In this document: positions 1-11,100 of the stretch, in pieces
Layout of the letters: each line of letters begins with the position of its first letter
Numbering within the stretch: the first letter of the stretch is position 1
The notes under the pieces: generated by a model
What the model was told of the DNA's origin: nothing
Seen by the model: only the letters and a program-made list of their open reading frames with translations
Databases searched by the model: none
Position numbers and translations under genes: made by a program
From: Melampsora larici-populina 98AG31
Lineage: Eukaryota; Basidiomycota; Pucciniomycetes; Pucciniales; Melampsoraceae
Reading direction: 5' to 3'
DNA length: 64,000 bases
Assembly: GCF_000204055.1 (NCBI RefSeq)
Contig: NW_006768832.1
Location: 391,640 to 455,639, forward strand

Positions 1-1724
1 TCATTCCAAATCCCTTCTAACATCTCAACTTTACTCAATCCAACCCTCTACATACACATCAACTTCATTAATCATGTGTTTCAACTAATTACTTGCATTG
101 ACTTTTCCAACCCCATACCTCCTTATTCATCTCAATACTATTCACAACCACAATCACAATTTCAATCACTTTCCTCAATCATCAACATCTTTTTCCACAT
201 CAAATTTTTTACCAATCAACTGATATCATATTAAATCAATCCCCGCATTATTTTTCATATTACACACTGACTCATTCACCAATTTCCACCTCACATCCAA
301 TCACTATGTAACCCTTTCACACTGTTTGCCCTTGCTCACTCCTGTTGTTCCGACATCATTCATAACTAAATTTTCATTTATTGTATCCCTCCCTATACCA
401 ATTGCTTACAACACTATTGTTTCTTGTACAAACCATCATTTTTACAATCCCTTACACACCCAACCATCACCTCTCATTCATCCATATTTTTCCAACAGGT
501 GACATCAACACACTGTCCTTGATTAGTAATCTTGTCAACAGGTTGCATCAATATCACCTGGATGATTTCTTTTGTGATCAAATCACTGAGTTACATCAAT
601 TATTGATCATTTTTCATTTGTTTGTTCCATCATTTCAATGGGTTGCATCAACGTGATACTCATCACTGGAGTTATATTGCATGCAAAAGCTTGCTACAGT
701 GGGTTTGATTATTGCAACATGTTCTATGAACATACTCTCAATCTATACATCAATAATCCATAAACTGATTGGGTGCCTTTCAGATACAAATGCACCCTTT
801 GGTACATAAATATGGGTTGTGTGTGGGGTTGTTCCTGGGGTGACTGCTTGTCATCTGCTTGAGATAAACCACTGACATGTAGACACCCTAAAAGTACAAG
901 GTAAACTTCTGGGCTAACGTGCCTGCAAAAACCTGACTGATGGCTTACTGTTGCCAAGTGTCAAGTCATATTGAATGTTTCCCTTGTTTTATACACTGTC
1001 CATATTAAAGGATGCCACTATTGAGAGCCCCCCGGGTTTTCACCAAAACCCGCATGACCCGATGACACCCCACTGAATTTAGCCTATAATTTCCTTGTTC
1101 GGACCTCGAGGGCTCATCGAGGGCTCCCTAAGAGGGCACATAATTACGCTGGAGCCCCGTTTTGATTATTAATCAACATATTTGCAGCCCCTGCATCATT
1201 GATGGGGCAACAAATACCACGAAAACAAATGCAGGGGGCTCCCAAATTGTTTTGAGCCCGGACTGGCCCTGGCACCCCTTGCATCATGCACGGACATTGG
1301 CCCTTCCACCCCTTGGAAGGAGCACACACAACTTCAAAACATATAGACGCGTCCCCTCTCCCTTCCAACTTTCTTCCCTTGTCCAATTTTTCTCCTTCTT
1401 TTCCTTACCCACTAATAACAGCTAATAACATCGTTAAACAACTTTAAACAACCAAACCAACCTTCATAATACAACTAACACAACCCTCTGCCTACAAACC
1501 TTCTCATTTGACACATACAGCAAAACTCTACACTATGAACCACCCAAACCACGCAAGCCACCAAAACCCTGATTATTATGCCAATGTTCAAGGTCTTTAT
1601 TTTGCGCTCAAATCGAGCGAGTCGCCGCTCGTGGTAGGTCAATGAGTCAATGACGGCTCAGTCATCTTTTTGAGTCGTTGACGGCTCAGTCAGTTTTTTG
1701 TTATGTAACGTTGCATGAATAGTT
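1..1724. other. AT-rich sequence without a recognisable gene
   Basis: No supported coding region is seen; the few short ORFs have low-complexity, TH/SLP-rich translations. A GC-richer block near 1020-1340 includes a short inverted repeat (CGGGTTTT / AAAACCCG near 1033-1054). Just before the copia LTR, the phrase GACGGCTCAGTCA occurs twice (about 1652 and 1680). This stretch is the left flank of the copia element and shows no continuation of the phosphodiesterase gene found on the right flank. Confidence 0.5.
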
Positions 1725-2041
1725 TGTTGGGATAGTCCTGCATGACTTTTAATTCTTTATGTAAAAGTCCTGTGAGACTAACCCATGATACGTAGAATCT
1801 AAGTGTGTGCTCAACAAACATATTACATCATGTGAAAACCGTTATGTAAAAGTTTCACTATATAAATCCTACTGGAGCAGTCAAGGAAAGGTGCTTCTTC
1901 TTCACCTTTCCTTTGTCTCTTTCTCTGACTGTTCCAGGTAGGATTTCTCTCTGTTTTCTGTTTCTCTGTTTTTTGTCTGATTTAGTCCGTGAAATTTACA
2001 CACCTTTCCTTTGTCTCTTTCTCTGACTGTTCCAGAGCTCA
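1725..2041 (+). repeat. 5' LTR of copia element
   Basis: Same sequence as 6770-7086. It carries a TATATAAA box at 1859-1866, likely the LTR promoter, followed by pyrimidine-rich sequence. Within the LTR a phrase beginning CACCTTTCCTTTGTCTC and ending TGTTCCAG occurs twice, about 90 bp apart. Confidence 0.95.
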
Positions 2042-2044
2042 AGA

Positions 2045-2060
2045 GGTTATGAGCCCAGAG
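2045..2060 (+). promoter_or_regulatory. Primer-binding site matching the initiator tRNA anticodon region
   Basis: GGTTATGAGCCCAGAG lies 3 nt inside the left LTR. Its complement contains the anticodon-loop sequence GGGCTCATAACC (CAT anticodon) typical of initiator tRNA-Met, not a tRNA 3' end. This fits the half-tRNA priming described for Drosophila copia. The tRNA gene itself is not in this window. Confidence 0.75.
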
Positions 2061-2216
2061 TCTACCGACTGAATTAAAACCATATCTCAATTCCTAGTTC
2101 TTCGAACGACTCAATTAGCTTCTTGAATCTACTTTCTAAAACTCTAATCATCATCGCACATCTGCTTCAATCTTCTCTCGTCTGTATCCTTCGTTTCGGA
2201 AAGGTCCGAAGGAACA

Positions 2217-5200
2217 ATGACCGACAGTACAGATAAGACAATCAAACTATCTGGGATTACTCCACTCCGTCCCCCCGGTGACGACTCCAATTATCTCGAT
2301 TGGGAGTTTAAAATCGAACTTGCTCTTGAAGATGCCAAGCTCTCGTACGTCCTACAGCCCATCGTAGCGAAGGACCGTCCATCAGGTTGGGATGTCGACA
2401 ACACCAAAGCCTGTACCTTGATCTCGAGGTCTATCGAAGACGGTAACCTCAAATACATCAAGCCGCATCGAAGAGATGCAGCAGGGATGTGGGGTTCACT
2501 ACGTCTTGCGCATGAGGACTCCACGTCTGGAGGCCGCATGCATCTCCTTCACCGTCTCATCACTACCCGAATGGATGGTGACAATGTCATTTCTCACATC
2601 GACAAGCTCCACACCGTCTATGAACGTCTCGACTCTCTGATCACGAGCGAATCTCCTCTCACCGTCGATGAAATCTTCACCACATCTATTTTAACCTCTC
2701 TTCCGGTTGACTGGCTGCCCGTCGTGACTCCACTTATGCAACGCACCACCGTCAACTCAGCTACCGTCATCCGAGCCATCAAAAATGAAGTGACCCGACG
2801 TAAGACCTCGCTTGATCAATCATCTGAAACTGTTGCAGCAAGAGCAAACGCAACTCGAGCTTCCGGTTTTCGACCTCAGTCTGGTCCATCACGTAATACT
2901 AAGTTCTGCACTTACTGTAAGAGACGTAATCATGAGGTTGCGAACTGTTGGATAAAAGAAACGGATGAAGGTCGACCGTCCTCCACTTCTTCTCGAAGGG
3001 GTGTATCATCTCGAGCGTCAAACAACTCCTCTCGTTTCACTACCAAAGCTGGTAAGACTTCGGTGCTTACTCTCGACTTTAGCGATGATGAAGAAGAATC
3101 AGTCAACGAAGAAAACTTCGTTCAAGTCAAATCCGCTAAAGTTGTCTCCGCCAAAGCTGTGAACGTGTCCGATTGGAATATTGACTCAGGTTGTTCGCTT
3201 TCAATGACGCCACATGAATCATCTATCACCGGTCTTGAAAACTCGAAGAAAGTCATCCAATTAGCCGACTCATCATCTATTAAAGCTACTCACTCTGGAA
3301 CAACTGTCTTACCTATGAATGGAAATGATCACCATCACCGTACTCTACTTGTTCCAGCGCTTCAAGAACCGCTTCTCTCAGTTTCTTCAATCTGCGATGA
3401 TGGTTTCATACTCGTGTTCAACAAATCCTCTTGCTCATTCTATCGAGCTGACGATGTATCCATCACCTCAGCACCGGTCAGCACTGGTTACCGAAGAGGC
3501 AACTTGTACTACTTGGCTGCTAAGGTAGATGAACCATGTTCAAATTTGGCTTTGGATAAATTTTCTGATTCCACTCTTCTTCACTGGCATCGAAAACTAG
3601 GTCATATAGGACTCAAATCGCTGAAGAAACTTCTATCAACATCCGGGATCAAGCCTGATATCATGAATGAGATAGATGTTCAAAGGTGTCCTGTGTGTGT
3701 CAAGTCCAAGATGGCAAGAAGCTCCTTTAAATCTCGCTCAGACCACAGATCCACGTCTGTAGGTGCTCTAATTCACTCCGATGTGTGTAGTTTTGAGGTG
3801 TCATCGCGAGAAGGATATAAATATTTTGTAACTTTCATCGACGATTACTCAAAGTTTACTATCATGTATCCCATGAAATCTAAGAGTGATGTCTTTTCTT
3901 GCTTCAAAGCTTTTCGATCCAAGTTTGAGCTACACCTATCCGCCTCCATCAAGAAACTGCGAACAGATAATGGAGGGGAGTATCTATCAAAGGAGTTTTC
4001 ATCCTACTTAACGGACTGTGGCATTGAGCATTTTCCCGGTCCTCCTCATTCTCCTCAACTAAATGGCGTGTCTGAAAGGGCAAATCGCACTATCAACAAT
4101 CACATCCGATGCTCCCTTCTCAGTTCAGGTCTTCCCAAAAGCTTTTGGGTTGATGCCTTACGCTTTCTTGCTCATTCTCTCAACTCTATCCCCTGTTTCA
4201 CTCCTTTGGGTTTTAAGTCTCCTTGTTCTCTCGTCTCTACTTCCCCAGTTGACCTGTCCAAACTTCATGCTTTTGGTTGTGAGGTCTACTTTAAAGTCCC
4301 TGAAGCAAATCGTCTCAAACTCGATCCCAAAGCCAGGCGTGCTGTTCTTCTGTCATACCTTCCTGATGGAAATGGTTACAACTTATGGGACATCACCAAT
4401 AAGAAGGTGGTCAAATCTAGAGATGTCATCTTTAATGATGATGTCTTTCCATCGCTCGAAAAATCTCCTCCCTCTCCGTCCTGTAATCCACAAGTAGAAA
4501 TACCGTGGCCTTCATCTGAAAAGCATCCTCCGTCTCAGAGACATAGACGTCTGTCAACATCCATCCATAATCCATCTCGTAAACCACTCAGCCCATCCTC
4601 GTTCTCAGTCTTACCAAAGACTCCTCCTTGTCAAACTCAAAACACAGATCTTAATACCTCTACCATTTCTCCTCCTATTGTGTCTTCTTCCTTGTCTCCC
4701 TCTGTTGTGGTGCGCACTCCTTCAATTGACATACCTACTCGTACGAGGCCATCGCCACCAAACAGTGTAATCCCTACTAGGCGTCCATCTACTCCCCCAC
4801 GAAGAAACCCCTCTCGCTCGAAGAAGATCTGCAATGTTACCTCACCACCTCAACTGTCTCCTGATCATGCTCCTCAACCATCCTCCTCTCCTCGAAATGA
4901 ATCTCCGTCTCCGCAAGCCAAACCTCCATCATCTACGGTCCCAGGCCATTCAAAACCTCAACCACAAGAAGTCATCAAAGTGCTGAGTGAGGCTGCCCCA
5001 TTACCACCGAGAAGGTCCATTCGCGCTCGCAACCAACCTCAACGACTTGGCAACTTTGTGAACCTAGCATCCTTGACTGAAGACGCATGCGATACACCGA
5101 AGACGTGGAAACAGCTACTGCGTTCGCCAAACAAAGACCGATGGCTCAAGGCAGCTGACACGGAGTACTCCTCACTAATTGGAATGGGTACGTGGCGTTT

Positions 5201-6629
5201 AGTTCCTCGTCCGGAAAAACGTAAAATCATCAAATCCAAATGGGTATTTAAGGTGAAACGTCGGGTCGATAATACCATCATCAAATTGAAAGCTCGTCTG
5301 GTGGCAATGGGGTATGCTCAAGTCGAAGGAATTGACTATACAGAAGTCTTTGCTCCGACCACTAAGTTGGAGACTCTCCGCCTAGCTCTCTCCCTCATGG
5401 CATCGAAGAGGTGGTCTGGACGACAAGTTGACATCAAGACAGCTTTTCTGAACGGGCATCTTGATGAACCCGTTTATATGTCTCAACCGCCAGGTTACGA
5501 AGATCCCAATAATCCGGATTGGGTTTGTGAAGTTATCCGATCAATCTACGGTTTGAAGCAATCTCCGAGGCAGTGGAATCGGGAGTTGCATGCTGTTCTC
5601 ATCACGTTGGGTCTTCAACAATCATCCTATGACCCCACTCTCTACTTTCGTCTCAAGGACAAGAAACTGGTTGGAATGGTCACCGTTCACGTCGATGACC
5701 TTTCGGTTTTAGGTCCCGATGACTTTGTCAACTCCTTCATCACCGATCTCTCCTCTCGTTTCGAAATCTCATCAAACGAAGAACTTCATCATTTCTTATC
5801 TCTCGACATACGACGAGATGTGGATAAGAAACTGGTGTTTCTAAATCAAGCACATTACATCAAAGAGTTAGGTGAAAAGTTCTTGCCATCAACTCATGTC
5901 TCGATTCACACACCTACCGACTCCAATTTCAAAGATCTCATGCCTCGACGGGAAGATGAGCCAAAGTCGAGTGGCCACTACCAAAGTCTGATTGGCGCCC
6001 TTCTATGGGTGGCTCAATGCACAAGAGCCGACATTTCATTCGCTATCAGTCGACTATCACAGTTCCTGCGTGATCCTTCGGAGTCTCACTGGCTTGCAGC
6101 AGTACGAGTGTTAAATTATCTTCTAACAACATCTCATCTCAGGCTCACTCTCGGAGGTACACCAACTATCTCTGGTTACTCTGACTCGGACTGGGCCGAG
6201 GACAGGCACGATCGTAAATCAACATCTGGCTACACCTATCGTTGGGGCCAAGGAGCGGTCTCGTGGAAGTCTCGCAAGCAATCGACGGTCTCTCTCTCAA
6301 GTACAGAGGCCGAATATAAAGCGCTATCAGATTCAAGTCGTGAGGGTATCTGGCTAAAGAACCTATTGTCTGAACTCCACATCAATGCGCCGTCAGCTAT
6401 CCCTCTTCATGTGGACAATGAAGGAGCGGAAGCACTGGCAAAGAACCCTCAGCATCATTCAAGAACAAAACATATACACACAAGGTATCACTATGTTAGA
6501 GAATGTGTTCAAAACGGGTCAATTCAAGTGAAGCATGTAGCTTCAAAGGACATGTTAGCTGATATGCTGACAAAACCTTTAGGACGTGTAATGCTACAGT
6601 CTCATCGAACATTATTTGGCATTGTGTGA
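2217..6629 (+). CDS. Copia gag-pol polyprotein
   Basis: A 1470-residue single-frame polyprotein. Domains in order: gag with UBN2/DUF4219-like start (about 10-200); CCHC zinc knuckle C-x2-C-x4-H-x4-C (231-244); aspartic protease with DSG at 323-325; GAG-pre-integrase HHCC segment (WHRKLGH, then CPVC); integrase core with HSDVCSF, TDNGGEY (D584 region) and a distal NGVSERANR glutamate; a proline/serine-rich linker; copia reverse transcriptase with VDIKTAFLNG and the VDD catalytic motif (1159-1161); RNase H with SDSDWAED and STEAEY. Key motifs are intact and there is no internal stop, so the element may still encode functional protein. The ATG at 2217 is the first in-frame one after the leader. 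Confidence 0.97.
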   Translation: MTDSTDKTIKLSGITPLRPPGDDSNYLDWEFKIELALEDAKLSYVLQPIVAKDRPSGWDVDNTKACTLISRSIEDGNLKYIKPHRRDAAGMWGSLRLAHEDSTSGGRMHLLHRLITTRMDGDNVISHIDKLHTVYERLDSLITSESPLTVDEIFTTSILTSLPVDWLPVVTPLMQRTTVNSATVIRAIKNEVTRRKTSLDQSSETVAARANATRASGFRPQSGPSRNTKFCTYCKRRNHEVANCWIKETDEGRPSSTSSRRGVSSRASNNSSRFTTKAGKTSVLTLDFSDDEEESVNEENFVQVKSAKVVSAKAVNVSDWNIDSGCSLSMTPHESSITGLENSKKVIQLADSSSIKATHSGTTVLPMNGNDHHHRTLLVPALQEPLLSVSSICDDGFILVFNKSSCSFYRADDVSITSAPVSTGYRRGNLYYLAAKVDEPCSNLALDKFSDSTLLHWHRKLGHIGLKSLKKLLSTSGIKPDIMNEIDVQRCPVCVKSKMARSSFKSRSDHRSTSVGALIHSDVCSFEVSSREGYKYFVTFIDDYSKFTIMYPMKSKSDVFSCFKAFRSKFELHLSASIKKLRTDNGGEYLSKEFSSYLTDCGIEHFPGPPHSPQLNGVSERANRTINNHIRCSLLSSGLPKSFWVDALRFLAHSLNSIPCFTPLGFKSPCSLVSTSPVDLSKLHAFGCEVYFKVPEANRLKLDPKARRAVLLSYLPDGNGYNLWDITNKKVVKSRDVIFNDDVFPSLEKSPPSPSCNPQVEIPWPSSEKHPPSQRHRRLSTSIHNPSRKPLSPSSFSVLPKTPPCQTQNTDLNTSTISPPIVSSSLSPSVVVRTPSIDIPTRTRPSPPNSVIPTRRPSTPPRRNPSRSKKICNVTSPPQLSPDHAPQPSSSPRNESPSPQAKPPSSTVPGHSKPQPQEVIKVLSEAAPLPPRRSIRARNQPQRLGNFVNLASLTEDACDTPKTWKQLLRSPNKDRWLKAADTEYSSLIGMGTWRLVPRPEKRKIIKSKWVFKVKRRVDNTIIKLKARLVAMGYAQVEGIDYTEVFAPTTKLETLRLALSLMASKRWSGRQVDIKTAFLNGHLDEPVYMSQPPGYEDPNNPDWVCEVIRSIYGLKQSPRQWNRELHAVLITLGLQQSSYDPTLYFRLKDKKLVGMVTVHVDDLSVLGPDDFVNSFITDLSSRFEISSNEELHHFLSLDIRRDVDKKLVFLNQAHYIKELGEKFLPSTHVSIHTPTDSNFKDLMPRREDEPKSSGHYQSLIGALLWVAQCTRADISFAISRLSQFLRDPSESHWLAAVRVLNYLLTTSHLRLTLGGTPTISGYSDSDWAEDRHDRKSTSGYTYRWGQGAVSWKSRKQSTVSLSSTEAEYKALSDSSREGIWLKNLLSELHINAPSAIPLHVDNEGAEALAKNPQHHSRTKHIHTRYHYVRECVQNGSIQVKHVASKDMLADMLTKPLGRVMLQSHRTLFGIV

Positions 6630-6760
6630 TTTTCTTTCTTTCTCTTTTCTTATTTAACATTATGTTGATTTTTTTTTTTTTTCTCTCTTTCTTTCTTTAT
6701 CTTAAATTTTTTTTTTCTCTCTTTCCTCCTTCAAACATTATTGATGTACATGTTGTACGC

Positions 6761-6769
6761 AAGGGGGGG
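6761..6769 (+). other. Polypurine tract of copia element
   Basis: AAGGGGGGG lies directly before the right LTR (TGTTGGG). It is the expected plus-strand primer. The preceding 6633-6760 is a T-rich 3' untranslated stretch with several T8-T11 runs. Confidence 0.85.
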
Positions 6770-7086
6770 TGTTGGGATAGTCCTGCATGACTTTTAATTC
6801 TTTATGTAAAAGTCCTGTGAGACTAACCCATGATACGTAGAATCTAAGTGTGTGCTCAACAAACATATTACATCATGTGAAAACCGTTATGTAAAAGTTT
6901 CACTATATAAATCCTACTGGAGCAGTCAAGGAAAGGTGCTTCTTCTTCACCTTTCCTTTGTCTCTTTCTCTGACTGTTCCAGGTAGGATTTCTCTCTGTT
7001 TTCTGTTTCTCTGTTTTTTGTCTGATTTAGTCCGTGAAATTTACACACCTTTCCTTTGTCTCTTTCTCTGACTGTTCCAGAGCTCA
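6770..7086 (+). repeat. 3' LTR of copia element
   Basis: Identical by eye to 1725-2041, with a TATATAAA box at 6904-6911. Its outer end borders the truncated TDP1-like gene on the opposite strand, so the LTR promoter points away from that gene's start. Confidence 0.95.
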
Positions 7087-8146
7087 AGACACTTGCCTTG
7101 CTTCAGCACTATCAAAGTTGTAGTTCCTTAGATCATCTGAAAAATTTCCGGGAACACCCATCTGGCGTAGCAAATCTTGCAGCTTGGTGAGAAATTCATT
7201 CGGACCTCGCGTGCGAGTCTGAGGTGTTTGCTGCGGAAAATCTTGCATCCAGATGGACTATATCAAGGATGAATCAAGTCGTCCGATTAGACCAGAGCGC
7301 GAGGAAGAGTTTTCAAAAATATTTACATACATTTTCGAGCGTCTGGTAATCAAATTCAACTGGGTTCCCCGTCGATATAGCCACACGAACTCGATCGGCG
7401 AAGTAGATGATGAAGAACTTCACGTGCATCGCCCCATGAGCTAGGCTTCCTTTGGCAGTAAGTTTCATCGGTGGATGACAGAGAAATGTATTGGGGCGCT
7501 GTTTGAGTTTGAACGTGCCAGCGTCTTTGTCGTGTTTGATGATGAGGAGCGGAGTACCCGGATCGAACAAACCACGTAGCCAGCCGATGTCAACAACATA
7601 CCCGCTCACCAAAGCCTTGGTGACTTTGTGTTTCTGAGAGTACCAGGCTAGAGGTCAGCTATCCAGCAAGAGCTGTGTAGGTAGTAAAAACTTGGGGCAG
7701 ACTGGGTAAATGATATCCTCTGCACGTATAGCATCCTGCGAATCAGAGTGCCATTCATTGTAACTCAATTTAATAACTCCCTTCCAATACCCCGATGTTT
7801 CTAGTTTGGTGTTACTGGTGCTACTGGTGATTGACTGTTTTGAACGGCTGTTGGAGTCGAGCGAATGCGTTGGGGCCACAGTCTCTTCAGGAATAGGAGA
7901 AGATTTGTCGGATGAATCAACCAAAGTACTAGGTTTGACTTCGTTCTTATCGTCACGAGCCTTTCTTCGTGCCAATCGTTCAGCCTCAAGACGTGCTCGG
8001 TCTGGTATCAGATCCAGCAGGGAAGAACAGCCCGTGTTGGGTTCGTGGCGAGATTTCTTCTTTGGACGCGTGCTTTGTTCACCTTCATCACTACTGCTGT
8101 CTATGGATATCACTTGAGGCGTCTTGGCAGAAAGGTTGGAGGCCAT
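7087..8146 (-). pseudogene. TDP1: Truncated tyrosyl-DNA phosphodiesterase 1 (TDP1-like)
   Basis: TDP1 removes topoisomerase-I and other adducts from DNA ends using two HKD motifs. The minus-strand reading starts with MASNLSAKTPQ at 8146, has an acidic/serine-rich N terminus, then WYSQKHKVTKALVSG, DIGWLRGLF, and the first HKD-type motif in GAMHVKFF, followed by STGNPVEFDYQTLEN. An intron at 7258-7330 (GTATGT...ATATAG) joins this to SIWMQDFPQQ, and the reading continues to about 7090, where the copia LTR begins. The second catalytic half (second HKD) is missing and is not found left of the element. A single in-frame TGA (7655-7657) lies between LLLDS and PLAWYSQ; I could not find an intron that removes it and keeps frame. 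Truncation plus a stop suggests a dead copy. Confidence 0.7.
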
Positions 8147-11100
8147 CTTTCGTTTGTGCCGTTGACCGTGGGTACGAATTATCTCGTTGCGACTGGCGAA
8201 GGGTGGAGTAAGAATTGTTAAGCCAGCGAGAATTCTCAAAGGACCGCGTGACATCGCGCCTGTGAAGCGCCACGGCGCGACCGCGCCTTGAAGAAATTGG
8301 AAAAAAGGGGTGGGCGCGCCTTTTTGAGAATCACGACAAATCTCAGGAATTCTACATCCAATCACCAATATATGGGAGTTGTCAATAACAGTAGGAGGAC
8401 TTCAATGACAACTATTTGTAATCTATCTTGCCTTCAAATGCAAAGCTGCTGCGGTAAATATTCTTCCAAACTTAGACTGTGTTCAAAGACTTTCACAATA
8501 TTCATCTTCTTGACTTGAACCTTTATAGGTCAGCTTATATTTCCCAACAATCTTACCCAATTTGTTCATGTCTATTGCAATGATTGCGTTTCTCTTTCTT
8601 CATTGATCTCTGTAGGTTAGCTATTCTGGTAGTTAAGACAAGAGGTAATTGGAGACACACCTAGACATTTTTCATTGGTGCCCGCAGAGGCGTCCTCTGC
8701 AGCCTGCAGAGCTAATTATGAGCCTGTCTGACAATGATTTTCTTTGTTCAGGTAGCAGTGGACACATTCAGTGGCACTTGAGTGCAGCCCACATGTTACA
8801 AAGCAAAGCTATTCCAAAATCCTTTTTCATTCAATCATCTGCATCAAACATGCTCAAGATTCACTTGATCCTCCTTTTTAGTGATCCAATGGTGCAGTGA
8901 TAAGAAATAAGCTTTTTTGGAGTAAGAGTGTTGATTTTATCAAATTGACTGGAATAACACTATAGCAGTGATGGGTTTTTTTCTCCACGCCTTATCAACA
9001 AATATTCTTCTCCTTTATCAAAGTCCCGGTTAGTTTTCTCTGGTATCAGGAGACTTTAACACCAAAGTTCACTATGTTGAATATTCTCAGAAAGAGCTGT
9101 CTCAGACACCTCCTGTAAAAGTCATTATATCTACAAATTATACTCTTTCAAGCAATGCATAGCCATTTTTGTGGTTTTATTACCACACTGGCTGAAAGGA
9201 TCTGAGAGCGCCATAAACTGGGCAACCCATGTCTAATGTAAATCACATACATCTGTCACACATGTTGTTTTGCTGAAACAAACCAGTACTTTGGAATATT
9301 TTCTCCTGCAGTTTTGACTTCAACTTCTCAATCTTGACTCAATTATCTATCTGTTTGACTCAGTCTTATTAGCTGCCTGCTTATCAACTTGATTTTTCTC
9401 TCTGTTTTGATTCCATTTTTTTGTTTTCCACAAATTTTCTACATTGCTTGCTTCTTAAGCTTTGAGCTGTTCCTTCTCATTTGAAGATTTCTCTTCTACT
9501 CTACATTCCCTATGTATTCTATGCTCATACTACAATAATAAAATGCTGGTCAATATTAAAATACACCATCATGATCAAAAACATAGCATGTAGGCATAAA
9601 ATTGTGGGATTTCTGCTTACATTGTAATTTATGCCTACTTTGCCAGTATGCATCTCACCTTGTTAGAATGGAAGTCCCTGCGCCAAAATCTATGTGCTTA
9701 CATCAAGGGTTGACTGTAAGTAAAGTTGCAAAGTGTATTGTCTTTGAAACCCCTGAAGGTTGGAATTCAATCAAGACCCGTTCCAATTTTTAACACAGTC
9801 TCAATCACTCTAGTCCGCTTCTAGTGTGTCTTGACTCTTTATGTCAATACTGTCTCCACAATCATGGGCCAAATTTCATGTATTGTTACAGGTAGTTCTT
9901 GAATGAGTTTCAACCTTTAGTATTAGTACATTGATCAATATAGTTTTTTGACATACAAGAAAATACTCACAATGAAGCTCCAAGATCTAGGAAGAAGCAC
10001 ATTTTTTTTGTATCTTTTGTTCTCTTCCTGGTGCCTCAGTACTTAGCCTCTTGCTTGAGGCACAAAATGTAAGACCTGTCCATGGGATAGTAACATTGTA
10101 AGGAAGGAAAACAAAAAGAGAATGAGAAGAGAAAATTGTGACGAAAGCGGATATATTAAAAGAGTAAGCTGAGGCGCATTACATACAACAAAAGTTAGAT
10201 CTAGTCGACTACAAGCCCACTTCTAGAATCTGTTGAATCTATCCAATTCTCCTCCTTTCTATTCTCCAGATATTTCCTTCACTAATACTATCCTAATTTC
10301 TCAATATAACTAATTTCATTTTCAATTTAAAAGACTTCTTAGCTAAAACAACTAATAATCCTTTTTTGACCTCCCATCCACCCAACAGGTTGATGATGAA
10401 CATAGGGAGGTACCCTTAAATTGAGTGCAATAAATAGGAAAGGGGCGTTGAAGGAAGGTGGCAAGTGAATACCTAGATGACTTTCACCACCTTCAACGCC
10501 CTTCAATCAGATAACCAGGGCTCAGAAAGGAGAGTTCAACGGTGGAACTCTCCTTTCCGGGTCCTACCTCCCGCTATTTGACCTTCCCTCACCTAGAAAG
10601 AACTAGGCAAGGGAAGGATGAACCTTTTAAATTGCAATGTATTTGATGTTATGAGTTAAATGCATTTACATATCAATGGTTTTCTTTTCCACCCGGAACA
10701 TGTTATATTTTTTGTAATGTCAAGAAGGTCAACAATTTCATGCACCAATTTTCAACTGCTCTTTACAGTGCATGTAAGGTATAGCAATCACACAAACATG
10801 AAATACTGCTTGCTCATCTTCAGGTTTCTTGATGTTTTTATGTTGTACATGAGGTACATTTGTAAATCTTATGTAATTCTTCATTGTGTAAAATCCAATT
10901 TTATTTCATTTGGTATGGTTTCTCTCATGAGTTAAATGAAAGTGCTAGACATGTTTCTTGTACATGGACATCTTGGTATATTCAAGGTTGTACAAATGTA
11001 ATTTCTTTTTATTCTTTATCCAGCTAGTGTCTTTTTTCTTTTTTGCAATTTTGCCAATTTGATTGTCAGATCATTTGTCACGTGTATCTGGACGGATTAA

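Larger units (their letters stand above)
1725..7086 (+). mobile_element. Complete Ty1/copia LTR retrotransposon
   Basis: A 5362-bp element with two 317-bp LTRs starting TGTTGG and ending CTCA, a primer-binding site just inside the left LTR, one uninterrupted gag-pol ORF (2217-6629), a T-rich 3' untranslated stretch and a polypurine tract next to the right LTR. I see no difference between the two LTRs by eye, so insertion appears recent. The 5 bp on the left (TAGTT) and on the right (AGACA) do not match, so no target duplication is visible. Domain order INT-RT-RNaseH is that of Pseudoviridae/copia. Confidence 0.96.

Noticed and set aside
7806..8211. Plus-strand ORFs opposite the TDP1-like gene
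   Set aside because: Antisense shadows; the minus strand carries the recognisable protein.
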